From Microbacterium paludicola (GTDB lineage Bacteria; Actinomycetota; Actinomycetes; Actinomycetales; Microbacteriaceae), in assembly GCF_015235415.1 (NCBI RefSeq), contig NZ_JADGLL010000003.1, positions 107,230-171,229 of the forward strand: a stretch of DNA of 64,000 nucleotides, in the 5' to 3' direction. Position 1 is the stretch's first letter. Every line of letters begins with the position of its first letter. Positions 58,899-64,000 of this stretch are shown here, one piece after another. The notes below the pieces were generated by a model that was not told the origin of the DNA, searched no databases, and saw only the letters and a program-made list of their open reading frames with translations. Position numbers and translations under genes: made by a program.

Positions 58899-59810
58899 AT
58901 GCATGTCCACGCGCACGAGAAGCAGGGCGGCGACGACCGTCGCCTGCTCGGCATCGCGCTGGGCATCACCCTCTCCGTCGTGGGGCTGCAGGTGGTCGGC
59001 GGGCTCGTCGCCGGGTCCCTCGCGCTGCTGGCCGACGCGGCGCACATGCTCACCGATGCGACCGCCCTCGGTGTCGCGCTGATCGCGCAGTCGATCGCCC
59101 GCCGCCCCGCCGACGACCGGCGGACCTTCGGGTATCGGCGCTTCGAGGTGTTCGGCGCGATGATCAACGCGGTGCTCGCGATCGCACTGAGCGGCGGCAT
59201 CGCGGTGGCGGCGGTCGGGCGACTCTTCTTCGCCGCGCCGAGCGAGGTGCACGGCGGCACGATGATCGTGTTCGCCGTCATCGGCCTCGCCGCGAACGTG
59301 CTCACGCTGTGGCTGCTGGCGCGCGCCCAGCGCCGCAGCATCAACGTGCGCGGCGCCTACCTCGAGGTGCTCGGCGACGCGATCGGCTCGGCCGTCGTGA
59401 TCCTCGCCGCCGTCGTGGTCCTCGCGACGGGCTGGGACCGTGCGGATGCCGCCGCGTCCCTGCTGATCGCGGCGTTCATCCTGCCGCGCGCATGGGTGCT
59501 GATGCGCGAGGGCCTCGCGGTGCTCACAGAGTCGGCACCGCAGGGGATGAGCGTCGCGGAGATCCGGGATCACCTCCGCGCGGCCCCCGGCGTCGTCGAT
59601 GTCCACGACGTCCACGTGTGGCAGCTCACGCGCGGCGCGCCGGTGTTCAGCGCGCACGTGGTGGTCGACAAGGACGTGCTGGACCGCGGCGGGTCCGCGG
59701 CGCTGCTGACCTCGCTGCAGGGGTGCCTGGCGGATCACTTCGACGTCGCGCACTCCACCTTCCAGCTCGAGGCCGTCGGCCACGAGGACCGCGACGAGGC
59801 GCACCGCTAG
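58899..59810 (+). CDS. Cation diffusion facilitator (CzcD-like metal exporter)
   Basis: The 303-residue protein is a CDF antiporter for divalent metals such as Zn. It has a short His-containing N-terminus (MHVHAHEKQGG), six membrane helices and a cytoplasmic C-terminal domain from about 205. The first metal site in helix 2 is intact (LADAAHMLTDATAL). In helix 5, where many Zn exporters have HxxxD, the sequence reads YLEVLGDAIGS, with Glu in place of His. This HD/ED site could change metal preference. Its stop overlaps that of ligD (CTAG), so the two genes converge tail to tail. Confidence 0.92.
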   Translation: MHVHAHEKQGGDDRRLLGIALGITLSVVGLQVVGGLVAGSLALLADAAHMLTDATALGVALIAQSIARRPADDRRTFGYRRFEVFGAMINAVLAIALSGGIAVAAVGRLFFAAPSEVHGGTMIVFAVIGLAANVLTLWLLARAQRRSINVRGAYLEVLGDAIGSAVVILAAVVVLATGWDRADAAASLLIAAFILPRAWVLMREGLAVLTESAPQGMSVAEIRDHLRAAPGVVDVHDVHVWQLTRGAPVFSAHVVVDKDVLDRGGSAALLTSLQGCLADHFDVAHSTFQLEAVGHEDRDEAHR

Positions 59811-62242
59811 GACTCGAGCACCACGTCCTGAGCCGCCTTGTCGGGGCGAAGGCCCCGCCAGCGCGGGTGGCGCATGCTGCCGCCGGGCGTCCACTCCGTG
59901 AACTCCACCTCGCCCACGAGCTCGGGCCGCACCCAGAGCACGTCCCGGGCGTCGAGCGGGGGAACGCCGTGCAGGGGAGACTCCGTCACGCGCAGCGGCT
60001 CCAGCTGATCCCACAGCCGGCCGAGCGCCCGCTCGCTGAACCCCGTGCCCACGCGGCCGACGTAACGCAGGCCGTCGTCGTCCGGGATCCCGAGCAGGAG
60101 CGAGCCGATGGATCCGGATCGTCCCCCCTTGCCGGGGCGGATTCCCGCGATCACCGCCTCCTGCGTCCGCGTGATCTTCAGCTTCAGCCAGCGGTCCGAC
60201 CTGCCGGGGCGGTAGCGGGCATCCGGGTCCTTCGCCATCACCCCCTCGAGGTCGTGCTCGCGCGCGATGTCGAGGGCCAGGTCGATGTCGGGGAACACCG
60301 GCGGGACGTCGATCGCCGCCCCCGCGTCGGCCGCGATCCGCTCAAGCACATCGCGGCGCTCCGACAGCGGGCGGCCGGTCAGGTCCTCGCCGTCGGCGGC
60401 GAGCACGTCGAAGAGGTACAGGCGGGCGGGGGTGCGCCGCGTCTCGGCGGTGATCTCGGCGGACTTCGTCAGGTGCATCCGGTTCTGCAGCAGCGAGAAG
60501 CTGGGCCGCCCGCGCTCGTCCAGGGCGACGATCTCGCCGTCGACGACCGCCTCCGACGCAGCGAAGAACGCAGCGCCCGGAGCGGCGAACTCGGGATAGC
60601 GGTCGGTGATGTCCGTGCCGCTCCGGGCGAACAGGCGCAGCCGACCGTCCGACCAGACGCCCAGCGCCCGCACGCCATCCCATTTCATCTCGGCCCAGGA
60701 TCCGGCGCCCATCGCGCGCGCGAGCCCCGGGGTGCCGTTGCTCGCGAGCATGGGGGACGGGGGCCTCGCCGGGGCTGCGGGCTTGGGCGGATTCGGGGGT
60801 TTCGACTCGGTCGCTTCGCTCCCTCGCTCAAGCGGCGAGGAGGGGCGGCTCTCCGGCTCGGCGGTCGTCTCGGCGTGCTGATCCTTCATCCGGTGAAGCA
60901 GCCATTGCGACTTCTCGCCGTCGCCGCTCGTGCGGATGAGCGCGAGGCGCACGCCGCCGGCGAGCGGGCCCGCGCCGTGGAGGGTGAAGATCACCTCGTC
61001 CGCCCGCCACTTCTCGAGCGCGTAGGTGCCCGACTCCCAGATGTCCATGTGGCCCGCGCCGTACTCGCCCTTCGGGATGTCCCCCTCGAACGTCGCGTAG
61101 GCGAGCGGGTGGTCCTCGGTCTGCACCGCGAGGTGGTTCTTCCCGGTCGTCTCGGGGATTCCCTTGGGCACCGCCCAGCTGGCGAGCACCCCGTCGCGCT
61201 CGAGCCGCAGGTCGTAGTGAAGCCGACGCGCCTCGTGCCGCTGGATGACGAAGCGCGGCTCGCCGCCGACCGTCGGCTCGATGGGCCCGCCCATCGGCTC
61301 GGGCGTCTTCGCCGCGTCGCGCTTGGCGACGTACGGGGCGAGCGCGGCATCCGGATCCGGCGCGTCGATCGGCGCGAGCGGGTCGCCGATGCGCTCCATC
61401 CGCTCCAGCACCTCGTGGAACAGCAGGTGCCGCAGGCCCGGATCGTCGAGCTCGTCCCACGTGCGGGGCGCGGCCACCCACGGCTGCGCGCGCCCTCGCA
61501 GCGAGTACGGCGCGATCGTCGTCTTCTTGCCGTTGTTCTGGCTCCAGTCGACGAGCACCCGGCCCGGGCGCACCGCCTTGCTCATCGAGCTCACGACGAG
61601 CTCAGGATGGTCGGCCTCGAGCGCCTGCGCGAGTGCCTTCGCGACCGCCGACACCTGCGCGCTCGTCTGCGACCCGGGCAGCCGCGCGTAGAGGTGGATG
61701 CCCTTGCTGCCGCTCGTGACCGGCAGGGGATCGAGCCCCATGTCGGTCAGGATGGCGCGCGCCTCGCGGGCGACCTCCGCGCACTCCGGCAGGCCGACCC
61801 CGGGCCCCGGATCCAGATCCAGGACGAGCCGGTCGGGCAGGCCCGGGGAGCCGTCCGGTGCGAAGCGCCACTGCGGCACGTGCAGCTCGAGACTCGCGAC
61901 CTGCGCGAGGTAGGCGAGTGTGGCGACGTCGTCGACCAGCGGATAGGCCTTCGACCCGGTCGAGTGCTCGATCGGCTGACGAGGGATCCAGTCGGGCGCG
62001 CCGCGCTCGAGGTCCTTGGCGAAGAACGACGGGAGGGGCTCGTCGGCCGTGCCCACGCCCTCGACCCAGCGCTTGCGCGTCACCGGGCGGCCCGCGACGT
62101 GGGGGAGCAGCACGGGCGCGATGCGGGTGAGGTAGTCGATCACCTCGTCCTTGGTCGTCCCGGTCTCGGGATAGAGCACCTTCTCGAGGTTCGTCACGCG
62201 CAGGCGACGGCCGCCGATCCGCACGATCTGCTCGCCTGCCAT
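59807..62242 (-). CDS. ligD: ATP-dependent DNA ligase D (NHEJ)
   Basis: LigD with Ku carries out bacterial non-homologous end joining. The 811-residue protein has the actinobacterial order polymerase, phosphoesterase, ligase. The polymerase domain (about 1-290) begins IVRIGGRRLRVTNLEKVLYP. The phosphoesterase domain (about 335-470) has RFVIQRHEARRLHYDLRLE and AVPKGIPETTGKNHLAV. The ligase domain (from about 510) has MKWDGVRALG with the adenylated Lys. The linker between phosphoesterase and ligase (about 470-505) is Pro/Ser-rich and carries a genomic repeat motif. ATG at 62242 is set by TAAGCT six bases upstream. Confidence 0.95.
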   Translation of the reverse strand: MAGEQIVRIGGRRLRVTNLEKVLYPETGTTKDEVIDYLTRIAPVLLPHVAGRPVTRKRWVEGVGTADEPLPSFFAKDLERGAPDWIPRQPIEHSTGSKAYPLVDDVATLAYLAQVASLELHVPQWRFAPDGSPGLPDRLVLDLDPGPGVGLPECAEVAREARAILTDMGLDPLPVTSGSKGIHLYARLPGSQTSAQVSAVAKALAQALEADHPELVVSSMSKAVRPGRVLVDWSQNNGKKTTIAPYSLRGRAQPWVAAPRTWDELDDPGLRHLLFHEVLERMERIGDPLAPIDAPDPDAALAPYVAKRDAAKTPEPMGGPIEPTVGGEPRFVIQRHEARRLHYDLRLERDGVLASWAVPKGIPETTGKNHLAVQTEDHPLAYATFEGDIPKGEYGAGHMDIWESGTYALEKWRADEVIFTLHGAGPLAGGVRLALIRTSGDGEKSQWLLHRMKDQHAETTAEPESRPSSPLERGSEATESKPPNPPKPAAPARPPSPMLASNGTPGLARAMGAGSWAEMKWDGVRALGVWSDGRLRLFARSGTDITDRYPEFAAPGAAFFAASEAVVDGEIVALDERGRPSFSLLQNRMHLTKSAEITAETRRTPARLYLFDVLAADGEDLTGRPLSERRDVLERIAADAGAAIDVPPVFPDIDLALDIAREHDLEGVMAKDPDARYRPGRSDRWLKLKITRTQEAVIAGIRPGKGGRSGSIGSLLLGIPDDDGLRYVGRVGTGFSERALGRLWDQLEPLRVTESPLHGVPPLDARDVLWVRPELVGEVEFTEWTPGGSMRHPRWRGLRPDKAAQDVVLES
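60797..60832. repeat. Actinobacterial GAGCGAAGCGA-type repeat inside the ligD linker
   Basis: GGTTTCGACTCGG-TCGCTTCGCTCCCTCGCTCAAGC runs through the part of ligD that codes the disordered PE-Lig linker. On the minus strand it contains GAGCGAAGCGA, the same core as the repeats at 24.3-24.4 kb. It stays in frame and codes SPLERGSEATESKP. Confidence 0.55.
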
Positions 62243-62248
62243 GGCCTG

Positions 62249-62254
62249 AGCTTA
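62249..62254 (-). promoter_or_regulatory. -10 element (TAAGCT, minus strand) for leaderless ligD
   Basis: On the minus strand TAAGCT, then CAGGCC, then ATG gives a six-base spacer. Confidence 0.5.
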
Positions 62255-62308
62255 TTTCGCCGGTCGGCCCCGAAATCAAGCCCCTGGCAGTGACGGGTGT
62301 GACAGGTG

Positions 62309-62314
62309 TTCACT
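62309..62314 (+). promoter_or_regulatory. -10 element (TTCACT) for leaderless ku
   Basis: TTCACT, then GGGACC, then ATG (62321) gives a six-base spacer. The ligD and ku -10 elements lie 54 bases apart and back to back, so the promoters overlap. Confidence 0.5.
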
Positions 62315-62320
62315 GGGACC

Positions 62321-63205
62321 ATGAGATCGATCTGGAAGGGCGCGCTGACGTTCGGCCTCGTGAACGTCCCCGTGAAGGTCTACGCGGCCACCGAGGACCA
62401 CGACGTCAGCCTGCACCAGGTGCACAACGCCGACGGCGGACGCATCCGCTACCAGCGTCGCTGCGAGGTGTGCGGAGAGATCGTGGCGTACTCGGACATC
62501 GATCGCGCCTACGACGACGGCGACCGCACCGTCGTGCTCACCGACGAGGATCTGAAGTCGCTGCCGTCCGAGCGCAGCCGCGAGATCGACGTCGTGGAGT
62601 TCGTGCCGAGCGAGCAGGTCGATCCGATCACCTACGACAAGTCGTACTTCCTGGAGCCCGATTCGGCGTCGCCGAAGGCGTACGTGCTGCTGCGCCGCAC
62701 GCTCGAGCAGACGGATCGCACGGCCATCGTGCGGTTCTCGCTGCGCCAGAAGACGCGCCTGGCGGCCCTGCGCGTGCGCGGCGACGTGCTGATGCTGCAG
62801 ACCCTGCTGTGGGCGGATGAGGTGCGGGCGGCCGAGTTCCCGTCGCTGAACGAGTCGGTCAGGATCTCCGCGAAGGAGCTGGAGCTGTCGGCGAGCCTCG
62901 TCGAGAGCTTCTCGAGCGACTTCGATCCGGATGAGTTCGTCGACGAGTACCAGAAGGAGCTCAAGACGCTGATCGCGGCGAAGCTCGAGAAGGGCGACGC
63001 CATCGACACCGACGCCACCTTCGGCGAGCAGGAGGAGGAGGGCGGCGAGGTCATCGACCTCATGGCCGCGCTGCGTGCGAGCGTCGAGCGCTCGCGTGCC
63101 TCTCGGGACAAGGGGGACGCGGGCAAGGACGCCGAGGACGACGCCGAGCCCGAGGAGAAGGCCGAGAAGCCCAAGCGGAAGCGGTCGACGAAGAAGGCCT
63201 CGTGA
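62321..63205 (+). CDS. ku: Non-homologous end-joining protein Ku
   Basis: Ku binds DNA ends as a homodimer and recruits LigD. The 294-residue protein begins MRSIWKGALTFGLVNVPVKVYAATEDHDVSLHQVH, the family core, with RYQRRCEVCGEIVAYSDI (Cys pair) and YFLEPDSASPKAYVLLR. A charged, Lys/Glu-rich C-terminal tail of about 50 residues (DAGKDAEDDAEPEEKAEKPKRKRSTKKAS) follows the core, as in other actinobacterial Ku proteins where it contacts DNA. ATG at 62321 is supported by the -10 six bases upstream. An in-frame start at 62306 would precede the transcript. Confidence 0.96.
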   Translation: MRSIWKGALTFGLVNVPVKVYAATEDHDVSLHQVHNADGGRIRYQRRCEVCGEIVAYSDIDRAYDDGDRTVVLTDEDLKSLPSERSREIDVVEFVPSEQVDPITYDKSYFLEPDSASPKAYVLLRRTLEQTDRTAIVRFSLRQKTRLAALRVRGDVLMLQTLLWADEVRAAEFPSLNESVRISAKELELSASLVESFSSDFDPDEFVDEYQKELKTLIAAKLEKGDAIDTDATFGEQEEEGGEVIDLMAALRASVERSRASRDKGDAGKDAEDDAEPEEKAEKPKRKRSTKKAS

Positions 63206-63228
63206 GGCTCAGCCCGCCCTGACCGCGG

Positions 63229-63975
63229 TCAGAGCTTGATGTCGGGCTTGCCGTCGCCGTCGATGTCGGCGCCGCGCTCGAACACCTCGGGCTCGAGGAC
63301 GAGCTCCTCCACCGGGATGGGGGCGGGCTCGCGGCGGGCCTTGCGACGCTCGGCGAAGTAGTGCCAGAGCGTGACGAGCGCCGTGCCGCCGACCGCAGCC
63401 AGCAGGATGAGGTCGATGTACTCGGTGACGAAGTGGCTCACCCACGGGATGAACGCGATCAGGTAGCCCACCATCGTGAGGCCGAAGCCCCACAGCACGG
63501 CGCCGATCAGGTTGTAGAGCGAATAGCGCTTCCACGGCATATGACCCACGCCGGCCGCGACGGGCGCGAAGGTGCGCACGATCGGGACGAATCGGGCGAG
63601 CACGATCGTGATGCCGCCGAATCGTTCGAAGAAGGCATTTGTGCGTTCGACGTTCTTCGTGCTGAACAGCCCCGATTCCTTGCGTTCGAAGACGGCCGGC
63701 CCGCCCTTATGGCCGATCAGATAGCCGGCCTCTCCGCCGATGAACGCGGCGAGGGCGATCAGCCCGCTGGCGATCCAGATGTTCACGCCGAACACGTTGT
63801 GCGTGTTCGTCAGCAGCCCCGAGATGATCAGCAGCGTGTCGCCCGGCAGCAGGAATCCGACGAGCAGGCCGGTCTCCGAGAACACGATGAGGCAGACGAC
63901 GAGCAGGGCCCACGGGCCGGCCGCGTCGATGATGGCCTGGGGATCCAGCCAGGGAATGAGAGCGAGGGGACGCAA
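63229..63975 (-). CDS. DedA family membrane protein
   Basis: The 248-residue protein has four to six hydrophobic segments and the DedA motifs SETGLLVGFLLPGDTLLIISGLL, GGEAGYLIGHKGG, RFVPIVRTFAPVAAG and YNLIGAVLWGFGL. DedA proteins act in membrane lipid or undecaprenyl-phosphate translocation and in proton-motive homeostasis. The C-terminal 40 residues (RRKARREPAPIPVEELVLEPEVFERGADIDGDGKPDIKL) are polar. TTG at 63975 is the first possible start, because a stop codon lies two codons before it in frame, and a CAGGA site precedes it. Confidence 0.9.
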   Translation of the reverse strand: MRPLALIPWLDPQAIIDAAGPWALLVVCLIVFSETGLLVGFLLPGDTLLIISGLLTNTHNVFGVNIWIASGLIALAAFIGGEAGYLIGHKGGPAVFERKESGLFSTKNVERTNAFFERFGGITIVLARFVPIVRTFAPVAAGVGHMPWKRYSLYNLIGAVLWGFGLTMVGYLIAFIPWVSHFVTEYIDLILLAAVGGTALVTLWHYFAERRKARREPAPIPVEELVLEPEVFERGADIDGDGKPDIKL

Positions 63976-64000
63976 CGGTCATCCTGTCGTTGATTACTGC

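Overview
The window is a GC-rich actinobacterial chromosome segment, most likely from Microbacterium or a close relative in the Microbacteriaceae. This rests on gene order (murF-mraY-murD-ftsW-murG-murC-ftsQ-ftsZ-yggS-sepF-yggT-divIVA-lspA-rluD-dnaE with no ftsA), a convergent pair of aa3 oxidase and qcrCAB-ctaE blocks, actinobacterial families (DUF3043, DUF3039, CtaF, CU044_5270), a mycobacterial-type ImuA'-ImuB-DnaE2 mutasome, and many leaderless promoters with a TANNNT -10 six to nine bases before the start codon. No prophage, IS element, CRISPR array, tRNA or rRNA was seen.

Layout. 1-13 kb: division and cell-wall cluster, ending with lipoprotein signal peptidase and a pseudouridine synthase. 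13-16 kb: accessory genes (GNAT, cyclodeaminase-like protein, ECF-type sigma factor with a CU044_5270 membrane partner and a possible 12-codon leader ORF). 16-24 kb: dnaE, a PYGQ-repeat membrane protein, hisD, nrdR, pyrD. 24-27 kb: DUF3043 protein, M20 dipeptidase, Fe-S insertion protein. 27-36 kb: respiratory block. ctaC-ctaD-ctaF run rightward and ctaE-qcrC-qcrA-qcrB leftward. Their tails converge on an accessory island: one DUF559 (Vsr/PD-ExK-like) gene with an AbiEi-like N-terminus, bracketed by four copies of a 65-bp element.

36-40 kb: trpD, a PHP-domain protein, a CynX-type MFS transporter and a 5'-3' exonuclease. 40-46 kb: the leftward imuA'-imuB-dnaE2 operon, with two near-consensus LexA boxes, one overlapping the -10. 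46-50 kb: small membrane protein, XRE regulator, DUF222/HNH protein, hypotheticals and a LicC-like nucleotidyltransferase. 50-54 kb: ABC ATPase with a very long acidic N-terminal extension, its permease, DUF3039. 54-58 kb: pncB, murI, rph, rdgB. 58-64 kb: LysE exporter, a guanidine-III riboswitch with an SMR exporter, a CDF metal exporter, divergent ligD and ku (NHEJ), and a DedA protein.

Most of the window is conserved housekeeping DNA. The least explained structure is the four-copy 65-bp element around the DUF559 gene. The guanidine-III riboswitch, the doubly LexA-marked mutasome promoter and the sigma-factor leader ORF are the other regulatory highlights.
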